Assembly: GCA_017428055.1 (NCBI GenBank) | Contig: JAFRRN010000067.1 | Span: 1 to 64,000, forward strand | Direction: 5' to 3' | DNA length: 64,000 bases | Source of the DNA: Prevotella sp. | Lineage (GTDB): Bacteria > Bacteroidota > Bacteroidia > Bacteroidales > Bacteroidaceae | Shown: positions 37,940-46,735 of the stretch, one piece after another | How the letters are laid out: each line of letters starts with the position of its first letter | Numbering within the stretch: position 1 is the first letter of the stretch | Notes under the pieces: generated by a model | Told to the model about the DNA's origin: nothing | Database searches by the model: none | Seen by the model: the letters and a program-made list of their open reading frames with translations, nothing else | Made by a program: the position numbers and the translations under genes

Positions 37940-39511
37940 ATGAAGAAATATATCCCTATCATTATCCTCACATTCCTGCCTATTTCTCTCTTCGCCCAAC
38001 GAGTCAACACGGGCGAAGACAGCCCATTGCTCAAACTACACAAGGCGGAAATGGCCATTACCAATTTATATGTCGATTCCGTGGATGAAAAGAAGTTGGT
38101 AGAAGATGCCATTCGCGGCATGTTGGAAAAGCTCGACCCCCATTCTTCCTATACCACCGCCAAGCAAACCAAGGAGATGACGGAGTCGTTGCAAGGCTCC
38201 TTTGAGGGCATCGGCGTACAGTTCAACATGGTGGAAGACACGTTGATGGTCATCCAACCCGTCACCAACGGACCATCGGAGAAGGTCGGCATCATCGCCG
38301 GCGACCGCATCGTGACCGTCAATGACACCGCCATTGCCGGCGTGAAGATGTCGAAAGAGGAAATCATGCGCCGCCTCCGTGGCAAGAAAGGCACTAAAGT
38401 GCGCCTTGAGATTGTGCGCCGTGGCATTGCCGATAAGCTCAAGTTTACCGTTACCCGTGACAAGATTCCCGTCAAGACCATCGATGCCATTTACATGATA
38501 CGCCCCACCATCGGTTATATTCGCATTGGCAGTTTCGGTGCCACCACGTATGATGAGTTTATGACAGGCATTGACTCATTGCAGAAATGTGGAATGAAAG
38601 ACCTCATCCTCGACCTTCAAGAGAACGGGGGAGGCTACATGCAAGCGGCAGTATTGATTGCCAACGAGTTCCTTCAGAAGAACGACCTCATCGTCTACAC
38701 CGAGGGGCGCATGGCACCGCGACAGGAGTTCCGGGCGCAAGGAAATGGACGTTTCCTCGATGGCAGGGTATATGTGTTGGTGAATGAATATTCGGCATCT
38801 GCATCGGAGATTGTCACGGGAGCCGTCCAAGACCAAGACCGAGGTGTCGTGGTAGGAAGGCGCACCTTCGGCAAGGGGCTCGTGCAACGCCCCATCGACT
38901 TCAACGATGGCAGCATGATCCGTCTCACCATCGCCCATTACTACACGCCCTCTGGCCGTTGCATCCAAAAGCCATACGTGAAGGGAGAGAACAAGGAATA
39001 TGCCGAGGATATTGAGAAGCGGTTTAAGCACGGCGAGCTATATAGTGCCGACAGCATCCATTTCGACGACTCCCTCAAATGCTTCACGCTGCGTAAGCAT
39101 CGCACGGTATATGGCGGAGGAGGCATTATGCCCGACCATTTCGTGCCTTTAGATACCACGCAATATACCAAGTTCCATCGACAGTTGGCGGCAAAGAGCG
39201 TAATCATCAATGCCAACCTGCGCTACGTAGACCGCAACCGCAAACAATTGCAAAAGCAATATCCCACCTTCGAGGCTTTCAAGAATGGGTTTGATGTTCC
39301 ACAGAAACTCATCGACGAAGTGATTGCCGACGCGGAGAAAGAGAAAGTCAAGCCCAAGGACAACGAGGAACTTCAATTGACCATCCCCCGTTTGAAACTC
39401 CAACTCAAAGCCCTCATCGCCCGCGACCTATGGGACATGAGCGAATACTTTGCCATTTTCAACGAGGGTAGCGACATCGTCAATAAGGCAATAACACTAC
39501 TTGGCGAATGA
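37940..39511 (+). CDS. S41 family C-terminal processing peptidase (CtpA/Prc-like)
   Basis: This periplasmic serine protease carries a PDZ domain. A signal peptide (MKKYIPIIILTFLPISLFAQ) is followed by a helical N-terminal region, a PDZ domain (about 85-175, GSFEGIGVQFNMVED and GIIAGDRIVTVND) and the peptidase core with YVLVNEYSASASEIV (catalytic Ser near 287) and RTFGKGLVQ (Lys312). The C-terminal ~120 residues are charged. ATG 37940 gives the signal peptide; the frame is open far upstream, overlapping parE, because the 9-bp repeats keep it open. The length is 523 aa. Confidence 0.93.
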   Translation: MKKYIPIIILTFLPISLFAQRVNTGEDSPLLKLHKAEMAITNLYVDSVDEKKLVEDAIRGMLEKLDPHSSYTTAKQTKEMTESLQGSFEGIGVQFNMVEDTLMVIQPVTNGPSEKVGIIAGDRIVTVNDTAIAGVKMSKEEIMRRLRGKKGTKVRLEIVRRGIADKLKFTVTRDKIPVKTIDAIYMIRPTIGYIRIGSFGATTYDEFMTGIDSLQKCGMKDLILDLQENGGGYMQAAVLIANEFLQKNDLIVYTEGRMAPRQEFRAQGNGRFLDGRVYVLVNEYSASASEIVTGAVQDQDRGVVVGRRTFGKGLVQRPIDFNDGSMIRLTIAHYYTPSGRCIQKPYVKGENKEYAEDIEKRFKHGELYSADSIHFDDSLKCFTLRKHRTVYGGGGIMPDHFVPLDTTQYTKFHRQLAAKSVIINANLRYVDRNRKQLQKQYPTFEAFKNGFDVPQKLIDEVIADAEKEKVKPKDNEELQLTIPRLKLQLKALIARDLWDMSEYFAIFNEGSDIVNKAITLLGE

Positions 39512-39545
39512 TTACCACCGTTGTAACCATCAGTTGAGGAATTTG

Positions 39546-39705
39546 TCATAGACCACATAACCGATTTAATATCGCATTGAGTAAAGCTACAATAGTCTCC
39601 ATGACTTGTTGCTCTTTCTCATCAGTACGATTACTGAAGTAATTAGACCCTTCATAACCCTTATAAACAAAGGGATTTTAAGGGTCTTTTCTTCTTCGTT
39701 TTCAT
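39546..39705 (-). pseudogene. 5' fragment of an AAA ATPase gene related to 10129-11274
   Basis: Read on the minus strand from ATG 39705 the sequence gives MKTKKKRPL, then after a frameshift NPFVYKGYEGSNYFSNRTDE, clearly related to NPFIYEGYEGPDYFCDRTEE of the intact ATPase. The frame ends at 39546 without any Walker motif. Nucleotide similarity to the other copy is visible across about 90 bp. It is a degraded second copy. Confidence 0.75.
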
Positions 39706-39888
39706 TTCCATTCATCATTATATCACGCAAAAGCCATCACGTAAAGTCCGTGACGAACTTCTCATGATGCAGATATGGGATATTATTGTATTTAAGACAA
39801 AATATATATGGACTTTTTTATTGTTTTTGAGTCATATTATTCTGCTAAATATCAGAGAACGACCACATGTCAACACTCCCTCCAATAA
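39706..39888. other. AT-rich non-coding stretch
   Basis: No gene or convincing signal is visible. A small frame starting at 39764 encodes a hydrophobic, low-complexity peptide that runs into the hairpin and is probably not real. Confidence 0.4.
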
Positions 39889-39927
39889 CAAATCGGGGCG
39901 GGCAAGATGTTTGCCCACCCCGATTTG
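39889..39927 (-). terminator. Hairpin terminator of the LRR surface protein gene
   Basis: CAAATCGGGG (39889-39898) pairs with CCCCGATTTG (39918-39927), continued by GGGCAA/TTGCCC past a C-A mismatch, with a 5-nt loop. It is 16 bp after the minus-strand stop. There is no long U-run. Confidence 0.7.
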
Positions 39928-39942
39928 TTGGTTAATGAAAAA

Positions 39943-42900
39943 TCATTCAGTACGACTATTTCCCGTAAGGATGATGTTGACGATGCCCAAGACATCCGTG
40001 ACGTTAATCTTACCGTCAGCCTTCAGGTCGGCTGCCTTCCTGCTGAAGACGGGCATTTCATAGCCCAGGATGTAGTTGACCACTGCCATGACATCCGTGA
40101 TGTTCACCCGTCCGTCGAGGTTGACATCGCCCATAAGAAAGTCCTCGATGTGTATCAAGGTATGGCAGTCTGCCATTACAGTCTCGTTGAGGTCGAAGTC
40201 AGATGCGGTCACTTCACTCATCACAATCTCGTAAACACCCACTGCCATGTCCTCATTAACATCCAAGGTCATGGTAAACAACTCGCCATCATTTCCAGTA
40301 ATTAACTTGCGGTTGGTATTGAACAACATGACTTGGTAAGTATTGTCGCCAACATTATTGTAAGCAAATTGGAATGATTGGTCAAGACGTTCTGTCTTGT
40401 CAAAGCGGGAGAGCGTCACTCCCTCTGGCAAGGTGAGCAGGAACTGTACCCCGCCAAACTCGTTCTCATTCACCAACACAACAGGAATTGTAACCTGCGT
40501 ACCCGCACGGACGGTCACCTCATCGGCATACAACTGGTTGGTATCGCCTAAATAAAACAGTTGGAAGTCATCGAAGATAACCCATTGGTTGGCAACTTCC
40601 TCATCGAGTCTGATGCACAAGTCCAGTGTACCGTCGGTAACGTTCACCGTCAACGTGTTCTCGTAATAGCCCGCGTCAAACCATCGCTTGGCATCTTCCA
40701 TGGAGTTGGGGAGGAATAAGCCATTCACCTCCGTACCCCAGCCATCGATTTGTTCCTCAAGAGCAGCCGAGGCTTGGTTGACAATGGCGACCGACGAATT
40801 GTTGGCATCAAACATGGCATTGGCCCTATCGATGCCTTGCTGGTAATCATTCAGCACATCCCAATTGTTGCCTGGACGATGGAAGGCCTTCAACTTGATT
40901 TGATAAATGCCATTGGCAAGCCCTGTGATGGTCTGGCTATAATTGAATGACGTGTTCCAGTACTCGCTTTCGCCTACACGAAGGGTGTGCGTTCCACCCT
41001 CATTTGCTTCCGATGCCGTCCATCCATAGTCACTATTCCATGCGAAAGAGGGATTTTGAACCAGCCCCGTTACCTCAATGGGCTTGATGCGTGAGACGGC
41101 GCAGTTTGGCAATTGGTCGTTGATTGCTTGGCGCAACGCATTGATGGCTTGCTGTATCTCTCCCGAATTGGCATTTCCGTCTTGTTGCAACGCTTGGGCT
41201 TCCGATGTGTCTATGCCCACTTCATTAGCACTGGCTATGACAATTGGCAATTCATGCACACGGAGGTTATAAGCCAAGGACGTTATCAGTTTCCACTTGA
41301 TATTCATGCCATCTCCATCCTGTACGTTCCCATCCACGTCATTGTACACGCCGAGGGCATTGCCATCTTGGTCGTATGCCTCCTTTGAAGGATTGTTACC
41401 GAGGAAAGTACTGGGATAAAGAGCCTGTCCATACAGCCCGTCGGTGATGAGAGACTGTAGATAATAGTTGTTGTCATCCCCTTTCGTGACCGTCCAATAC
41501 TTGCACCAATTAGCGGCATTTCCATTATCGGGGTTATAGTCCACATATACATTCGAGTCGTTCTCACGGAAAAGGAGTCTGTCATAGGCACTTCCCTCCT
41601 CAAAGTATATGGTATAACGGCCATCCTCCAACTGTGTGAAACGCACGGGCAAACCCTCCTCTGCCAGCACGGCGTGCGTTCCCCATGAGTTGCCTTGATC
41701 GAGGAACAGCCCCGTCTCGACGTTCAGAAGGTAAAAGACCTTTTCGGGAATGGATGCCATTTCCAAGATTTTCCTCGCGTAGTTCCATCCATCGGCATTC
41801 TCGTAAGCCTCCTTGCAACCCGTTGGCACATATAACAAAATACTATTTGGGAAGGTCTCCGAAGAGGCTGCCAACGGCTCACTTGCCTCCGTCTTCACGA
41901 AAGACAAGCTTTCACAACCATAGAAAGCATTCTCGCCGATGCTGCTGACGCTTGAAGGGATGGTGATTGACTTCAGCCCACTAAAGCAGAAAGCCCGTCC
42001 CCCGATGCTTGACAGATTGGAAGGAAGCCGAATAGACTCTAAACTATTGCAAAAACAAAACGCATACTCACCAATGGATGTCACATTCTCTGGAATCTGT
42101 ATGCTTGTCAAATCATAGCACCAGCCAAACGCCTCGTTTCCGATGGATGTCACATCGGCGGGTATCACCGTGTTCTTGCAGCCACGTACCAACTCGTTGG
42201 TAGCCGTGTTGACGATGGCATTGCAACCATTACGTGAGTCAAAGTATGGATTGTTCTCGTCAACCGTGATCGACTCCACCTGGGCATTCAATGCGCCAAA
42301 TGCCCCTTCGACAATGGTACTCACGTTGGCAGGGATATGGATGGATGTCAGGAAGGAGCAACGGAAGGCACCCTCCTCAATGGTGGTCACGCTTTCAGGA
42401 ATGTCAACAGATGATACTTCATCACCATCAAACGCATAATATCCAATGGTTGTGACGACATAGTTTGTCCCTTCAAAGTATACCAAAGAAGGAATGTTAA
42501 TGTCACCTATATATGCCACATCGCCACTTACTACCTTTGCCGTGCCATCGGTGAACAACTGGTAATAGATACCATCTATCAAAATGGGGTAAGTCTCTGC
42601 GATGTCCGTAAACGCCCTGACCGTTCCGAAACTGTTCCAAGGAGCATCCTGGTAGTTGTCGAGTGCCTCCGCTGGCACTACCAATGTGGCATAGTCGATA
42701 TAGGAGTTAGCAAAAGCGTCTTCAGATGTATATGATATATTTTGCGCATGGCAATACACGGTCTCAAGGTTCTTGCACTCCGAGAATGCCTCACCGTAAA
42801 TAGATTGTACACCCGTGCCTATATCGACAGATGTCAAGGCGGTGCATTCCTTGAATGCCTGATATCCTATCGTTTGGATATTGTCGGGAATGACAATGGT

Positions 42901-43497
42901 CTTCAGGCTCGTGCAACCCATTAACATATACGATGATATGTTATCGATGCTGGTGGGTACGGTGAAAGTTTCAAGCCCCGTACATTCTTGGAAAGTGCCA
43001 TATTCGATGGAAGTCACGCTATTTGCGATGGTGACATCCTTCAGCGAGGGGCAATAGGCAAAGGCATAATACCCCATATTAGTAACTCCATACTGGATGT
43101 CAACAGACGATAAGTTCTGGCAACTATAGAAAGCATAATTGCCGATGGTCCTGACATTCGATGGAATCGTGACACTCACCAACTCGTTGCAGCAAAGGAA
43201 TGCTTGCTCTCCAATGGAAGTGATACTGTTAGAAAACTCAATGGAACTGATTGGGGAAGACTGAAAAGCATTTTTTGCGATGCTGGTTACTGCGTATGAG
43301 TTTCCATTGTGTTCGATGCTCTCAGGTATTACAATGTTTCCAGAGTAAGCACTGCTACCATCCGGTCCATACGTCACCTCGGCCTGTTTGGCCTTTTCCA
43401 CCAAGTTGTAATAGATGCCGTCAATCTCGACATCATACGCCCAAGCACACCATGGTATGCATACAGACACTAATAAAATAAAAAGGACTTTCTTCAT
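39943..43497 (-). CDS. BspA-type LRR_5 surface protein with cohesin-like and dockerin-like C-terminus
   Basis: This 1184-aa secreted protein has a signal peptide (MKKVLFILLVSVCIPWCAWA). Treponema/BspA leucine-rich repeats (pattern SVTSIGEYAFCFCNSLESI) occupy about 45-260 and again 330-570. A ricin/lectin-like region follows (about 580-740). A carbohydrate-binding-like module begins at QNPSFAWNSDYGW near 812. A cohesin-like beta-sandwich (about 990-1115, VRAGTQVTIPVVLVNENEFG) precedes two dockerin-type repeats, GDVNLDGRVNITDVMAVVNY and DLKADGKINVTDVLGIVNII. It likely mediates adhesion or complex assembly at the cell surface. ATG 43497 is the signal-peptide start. Promoter -7 TATCTTTG (complement of 43526-43533) precedes it. 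Confidence 0.9.
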   Translation of the reverse strand: MKKVLFILLVSVCIPWCAWAYDVEIDGIYYNLVEKAKQAEVTYGPDGSSAYSGNIVIPESIEHNGNSYAVTSIAKNAFQSSPISSIEFSNSITSIGEQAFLCCNELVSVTIPSNVRTIGNYAFYSCQNLSSVDIQYGVTNMGYYAFAYCPSLKDVTIANSVTSIEYGTFQECTGLETFTVPTSIDNISSYMLMGCTSLKTIVIPDNIQTIGYQAFKECTALTSVDIGTGVQSIYGEAFSECKNLETVYCHAQNISYTSEDAFANSYIDYATLVVPAEALDNYQDAPWNSFGTVRAFTDIAETYPILIDGIYYQLFTDGTAKVVSGDVAYIGDINIPSLVYFEGTNYVVTTIGYYAFDGDEVSSVDIPESVTTIEEGAFRCSFLTSIHIPANVSTIVEGAFGALNAQVESITVDENNPYFDSRNGCNAIVNTATNELVRGCKNTVIPADVTSIGNEAFGWCYDLTSIQIPENVTSIGEYAFCFCNSLESIRLPSNLSSIGGRAFCFSGLKSITIPSSVSSIGENAFYGCESLSFVKTEASEPLAASSETFPNSILLYVPTGCKEAYENADGWNYARKILEMASIPEKVFYLLNVETGLFLDQGNSWGTHAVLAEEGLPVRFTQLEDGRYTIYFEEGSAYDRLLFRENDSNVYVDYNPDNGNAANWCKYWTVTKGDDNNYYLQSLITDGLYGQALYPSTFLGNNPSKEAYDQDGNALGVYNDVDGNVQDGDGMNIKWKLITSLAYNLRVHELPIVIASANEVGIDTSEAQALQQDGNANSGEIQQAINALRQAINDQLPNCAVSRIKPIEVTGLVQNPSFAWNSDYGWTASEANEGGTHTLRVGESEYWNTSFNYSQTITGLANGIYQIKLKAFHRPGNNWDVLNDYQQGIDRANAMFDANNSSVAIVNQASAALEEQIDGWGTEVNGLFLPNSMEDAKRWFDAGYYENTLTVNVTDGTLDLCIRLDEEVANQWVIFDDFQLFYLGDTNQLYADEVTVRAGTQVTIPVVLVNENEFGGVQFLLTLPEGVTLSRFDKTERLDQSFQFAYNNVGDNTYQVMLFNTNRKLITGNDGELFTMTLDVNEDMAVGVYEIVMSEVTASDFDLNETVMADCHTLIHIEDFLMGDVNLDGRVNITDVMAVVNYILGYEMPVFSRKAADLKADGKINVTDVLGIVNIILTGNSRTE

Positions 43498-43600
43498 ATC
43501 TGAACATTTGATTACATAATAAATGCAAAGATACAAAAGCCACAACCATCATGCCAAGCCCATTGCTGTCCTTTTACTTGTCCTTTTCAGTCCATTTGCA

Positions 43601-43627
43601 GAAAATCCCGATGAAATCGGCATTTTC
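43601..43627 (-). terminator. Hairpin terminator after the 293-aa membrane protein gene
   Basis: GAAAAT-C-CCGAT (43601-43612) pairs with ATCGG-C-ATTTTC (43616-43627) with one C-C mismatch and a 3-nt loop. It is 26 bp past the minus-strand stop at 43654. Confidence 0.6.
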
Positions 43628-43653
43628 TCATCACCCCAGACCATCCAGGTATG

Positions 43654-44535
43654 TCAATTGCGCAACTGCTCCAAGTAGTTCAGATTGTTGAGATCCACAG
43701 CGTCTGCCACCCGTTCCCATACGAGGGATGTGGTGTCAGACTGTGCTTTGTTGAGGCGATAGACACCGAGGAAGACGAAATTGGTGTCCTTGAGGTTTTT
43801 CATGAACGTGAGGCGCAGTTCGTTAAAACGCAGGGCGGCATGGTAACGTTGTTCATTAAGGGTGTTCGTCAATAGCCGTGTTGACTCAGAAGGGTCTTGT
43901 ATAGGGGTGTAATATTCCCTGATGATGGGCAGCATCTGTGCCGTGTCGCCCTCGTTGTGCCATTGGGGATGTTGGTATTCGGGTCCCCAGACAATGATAT
44001 TGGGATGGTGGGGCAGCGGTGGTCCCCAAGGTTCTCCGGCATCATAGATGCCAAACAACTTGAGATAGTCACCATACGTGGCGAAGCGGTCTCCTTGGTG
44101 GATGACGTATTTGTCTTGGTCGGGAGTAGTTTGATATACCTTGGACAGGAAGAATGCAGCGGCTATCAGCAAGAAGGCGAATGCCACAAGTGCAAGCACA
44201 GCGTATGTTATGCGGTTTCCCTTTTTCTTAACGGGCGCTGGAGTGTAAAGCGTTGTGTCATCGGGCGCAGAAGCACCTCCTTTTTCGCAATAGTCATCCC
44301 AGTCGGCATAATCCAGGAACTGCGCCAACAGGTCCAGTGAGGCTCGCCGAGGCGTGACACTTTCCTGAAGATAACCATATAAGCGTTTGAGCGTTGTGGA
44401 ACTGATGTTTTGGTGTGTCTTCTCAAAAATGCGTTCTGACAGTAAGTCGAAGTCGCGTGCTGTGTGCATCTTCTTGCCCACGGCAGCCTCCATATCCTTA
44501 CATAGCCGTTCCAATGTTGATAGTTGTCCCTCCAT
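43654..44535 (-). CDS. Single-span membrane protein with N-terminal regulatory-like helical domain
   Basis: This 293-aa protein has an N-terminal cytoplasmic helical region (about 1-95; LCKDMEAAVGKKMHTARDFD, SSTTLKRLYGYLQ, TPRRASLDLLAQFLDYADWD). The LKRLYGY/LA.FL.Y..W pattern is shared by many Bacteroidetes proteins of unknown role and looks like a DNA-binding or protein-interaction bundle. One transmembrane helix (about 108-132, TYAVLALVAFAFLLIAAAFF) is followed by an extracytoplasmic domain to residue 293. I do not recognise a named function. It is upstream of the LRR gene on the same strand but separated by a terminator. Confidence 0.65.
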   Translation of the reverse strand: MEGQLSTLERLCKDMEAAVGKKMHTARDFDLLSERIFEKTHQNISSTTLKRLYGYLQESVTPRRASLDLLAQFLDYADWDDYCEKGGASAPDDTTLYTPAPVKKKGNRITYAVLALVAFAFLLIAAAFFLSKVYQTTPDQDKYVIHQGDRFATYGDYLKLFGIYDAGEPWGPPLPHHPNIIVWGPEYQHPQWHNEGDTAQMLPIIREYYTPIQDPSESTRLLTNTLNEQRYHAALRFNELRLTFMKNLKDTNFVFLGVYRLNKAQSDTTSLVWERVADAVDLNNLNYLEQLRN

Positions 44536-44620
44536 CAGTTGTAGAAATACGATATGACCCTCCTACGCAGTTACGCTATATTACGAGAAAGATGCCATGT
44601 GTTGGTTTTGTTTTCCATAT

Positions 44621-45034
44621 TTACGACATCCATTTGAGAGCCTTGTTCTCTGCCGCCTCCATGATTTCACGCTCGCCAGGGCCTTTGTCGTTGATGCCGC
44701 AAAGGTGCAAGATGCCGTGGATGATGACCCTGTGTAGTTCCTCGTCGTAATCTTTGCCAAATAGTTTGGCATTGGAACGTACCGTATCGAGCGAGATAAC
44801 GAGGTCGCCATTGATGGTATCTCCCTCGTCATAGTCGAAAGTGATGATGTCTGTGTAATAGTCGTGTCCGAGGTATTCGCGGTTCACCTCCAAGATTTTC
44901 GCGTCATCGACGAAGAGATACCCTATCTCCCCAACCTTCTTTCCATAGCTGTCAGCCACCGCCTTGATCCATGCCGTGACGTTTCGCCTTTTGATTTTCG
45001 GCATTTTTACGCCGTCTGTATTGTATGTAATCAT
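44621..45034 (-). CDS. ybeY: Endoribonuclease/rRNA maturation factor YbeY
   Basis: This 137-aa metalloprotein is required for 16S rRNA 3' maturation. The family sequence NREYLGHDYYTDIITFDYDE and the metal-binding HRVIIHGILHLCGIND are present; in place of the usual final Asp-His of H-x3-H-x5-D-H the sequence reads NDKGPGE, as in other Bacteroidales homologues as far as I recall. The start overlaps the coaD stop by 4 bp, so ruvB-coaD-ybeY read as one minus-strand cluster, with ybeY last. Confidence 0.92.
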   Translation of the reverse strand: MITYNTDGVKMPKIKRRNVTAWIKAVADSYGKKVGEIGYLFVDDAKILEVNREYLGHDYYTDIITFDYDEGDTINGDLVISLDTVRSNAKLFGKDYDEELHRVIIHGILHLCGINDKGPGEREIMEAAENKALKWMS

Positions 45035-45474
45035 CTTATTTCGGTAAATTCAGATGTGTCTTTGCCATATTTCCCCAATTCCCTCACGATGGATGATGAC
45101 ACAATATCCATGCCTGGCTCGGCAGGGAGGAAGATGGTTTCTATGCCCGAAAGGCGACGGTTGACATCGGCTTGCGTCCGCTCATACTCGAAGTCGGCGA
45201 CGTTACGCACCCCCTTGACGATAAACAAAGCACCCTCCTGTCGGGCAAAGTCGATGGTCAAGCCGTGGTAAGCCTTCACCTCGATGCGTTTCTCCGAGGC
45301 ATATATTTGTGCGATGTGGCTTACCCGTTCCTCTTCCGTAGACGAATAATGTTTCTGGTCATTGATGCCGATGCCGATAATGAGTTTGTCGAAAAGGGGG
45401 AGTATGCGCCTTACCACCGAGTGATGGCCGATGGTGTAGGGGTCGAAACTGCCTGGGAAGATGGCTATGGTCAT
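45031..45474 (-). CDS. coaD: Phosphopantetheine adenylyltransferase
   Basis: This enzyme transfers AMP from ATP to 4'-phosphopantetheine, the penultimate step of coenzyme A synthesis. The nucleotidyltransferase motif AIFPGSFDPYTIGHHSVV (T/HxGH), KGVRNVADFEYE and the end EPGMDIVSSSIVRELGKYG (ISSTxxR-type) are present. ATG 45474 gives a 147-aa protein starting MTIAIFPGSFDP; the open frame continues upstream into ruvB but is not coaD-like. Three 9-bp repeats abut the start codon. It overlaps ybeY by 4 bp. Confidence 0.95.
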   Translation of the reverse strand: MTIAIFPGSFDPYTIGHHSVVRRILPLFDKLIIGIGINDQKHYSSTEEERVSHIAQIYASEKRIEVKAYHGLTIDFARQEGALFIVKGVRNVADFEYERTQADVNRRLSGIETIFLPAEPGMDIVSSSIVRELGKYGKDTSEFTEIR

Positions 45475-45476
45475 GG

Positions 45477-45503
45477 GTGAATGGGATTGATGGGGTGAAT
45501 GGG
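45477..45503 (-). repeat. Three 9-bp tandem units directly upstream of coaD
   Basis: On the minus strand the leader reads CCCATTCAC, CCCATCAAT, CCCATTCAC, then CC and the ATG. The unit is nearly the same as in the S41 protease leader at 37871-37924. Confidence 0.85.
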
Positions 45504-45523
45504 CTATATATATAATAATGTGA

Positions 45524-46558
45524 TTATTCAAAGAGGGTAGGCTCCGTGATGTTGCTGGCATAGGGATTGCGGCCCAAGTGGTCGAAGGCGAGGCGTGTCG
45601 CCATGCGCCCACGCGGCGTGCGCTTGATGAATCCCTCCATGATAAGGAATGGCTCATACACCTCCTCCACCGTCCCCGTGTCCTCTCCGATGGCGGTGGC
45701 GATGGTGGAGAGGCCCACGGGACCGCCCCTGAACTTATCGATAATGGTCGTCAAGATCTTGTTGTCGATCTCGTCAAGACCGTATTGGTCAATGTTAAGC
45801 GACCGCAGGGCATATTTCGCTATGTCATGGTCGATGCGCCCACTGCCCTTCACCTGCGCGAAGTCGCGCACACGGCGCAGCAAGGCGTTAGCGATACGGG
45901 GCGTTCCGCGTGACCTCCGCGCGATCTCCGTCGCCGCCTCGTCGGTGATGGGCACGGCAAGGATGCTGGCACTTCGCTTGATGATGCGGGTCAAAGTCTC
46001 CGGCTCATAGTATTCCAAGTGTAGGTTGATGCCAAACCGGGCGCGCAGGGGTGCCGTCAACAAGCCGCTTCGGGTGGTCGCCCCCACCAGAGTAAAGGGA
46101 TTGAGGTCAATCTGTATCGACCGCGCCGACGGTCCTTTGTCTATCATGATGTCGATGCGATAGTCTTCCATCGCCGAATACAGGTACTCTTCCACCACGG
46201 GCGAGAGGCGGTGGATCTCGTCGATAAACAGCACGTCGTTGGTCTCCAAGGACGTGAGGATGCCCGCCAAGTCGCCTGGCTTGTCTAATACGGGGCCGCT
46301 GGTGATCTTGAATCCCACGCCCAGCTCGTTGGCAATGATGTTGCTGAGGGTCGTCTTGCCCAACCCTGGCGGGCCGTGCAATAAGGTATGGTCGAGCGGT
46401 TCGCCACGGTATTTGGCGGCCTCGACGAACACCTCGAGGTTTTCCACCACTTTCTTCTGTCCACTGAAGTCGTCAAAATGTAGGGGGCGCAGTGCGTTCT
46501 CAAAGTCTTTCTCCGCCTTTGTCAGCCGTTCTTCCCTGATGTTAAAGTCGTCGTTCAT
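45524..46558 (-). CDS. ruvB: Holliday junction branch migration helicase RuvB
   Basis: This is the AAA+ motor of RuvAB. The sequence shows [20 protein letters not shown], Walker [21 protein letters not shown], Walker [14 protein letters not shown], sensor 1 [20 protein letters not shown] and the C-terminal winged helix [19 protein letters not shown] 46558 ([12 protein letters not shown]) gives 344 aa, the normal size. The 40-codon upstream extension of the frame lies in promoter and repeat DNA and is rejected. Confidence 0.96.
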   Translation of the reverse strand: MNDDFNIREERLTKAEKDFENALRPLHFDDFSGQKKVVENLEVFVEAAKYRGEPLDHTLLHGPPGLGKTTLSNIIANELGVGFKITSGPVLDKPGDLAGILTSLETNDVLFIDEIHRLSPVVEEYLYSAMEDYRIDIMIDKGPSARSIQIDLNPFTLVGATTRSGLLTAPLRARFGINLHLEYYEPETLTRIIKRSASILAVPITDEAATEIARRSRGTPRIANALLRRVRDFAQVKGSGRIDHDIAKYALRSLNIDQYGLDEIDNKILTTIIDKFRGGPVGLSTIATAIGEDTGTVEEVYEPFLIMEGFIKRTPRGRMATRLAFDHLGRNPYASNITEPTLFE

Positions 46559-46580
46559 TCCCTTAAAAGTATTCCATTTG

Positions 46581-46611
46581 CAAAGATAATGGAAAAAAAG
46601 TGTCGAACAAA
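46581..46611 (-). promoter_or_regulatory. Promoter of ruvB
   Basis: On the minus strand TTTG (complement of 46608-46611) and TATCTTTG (complement of 46581-46588) are 19 nt apart, both perfect consensus matches. The 22-bp repeat array lies directly upstream of the -33 element. Confidence 0.8.
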
Positions 46612-46627
46612 ATATATTTGCAAGAAT

Positions 46628-46693
46628 CGTCCAAGGGGCTTGGACACCTCGTCCAAAATACTTGGACGACCCGTCCAAGGGCTTTGGACGGGC
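46628..46693. repeat. 22-bp-period array of three dyad units (locus 3)
   Basis: Three contiguous 22-bp units start at 46628, 46650 and 46672. Each is C + GTCCAA-N5-TTGGAC + spacer; all six arms are identical while loops and spacers differ (GGGGC, AATAC, GGGCT). The array lies between the 3' end of the BNR gene and the ruvB promoter. Confidence 0.9.
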
Positions 46694-46735
46694 GACAAAT
46701 GATGCCTTTGCGAGGAACTATGCCCTCACTATCCG

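Noticed and set aside
39764-40063. 99-aa ORF 5' of the LRR gene terminator
   Set aside because: It crosses the terminator hairpin and continues antisense to the dockerin region.
45475-45657. N-terminal extension of coaD into ruvB
   Set aside because: CoaD proteins begin a few residues before PGSFDP; the extension is the ruvB 3' end read in another frame.
46559-46678. N-terminal extension of ruvB
   Set aside because: It covers the promoter and the 22-bp array and is unlike RuvB.
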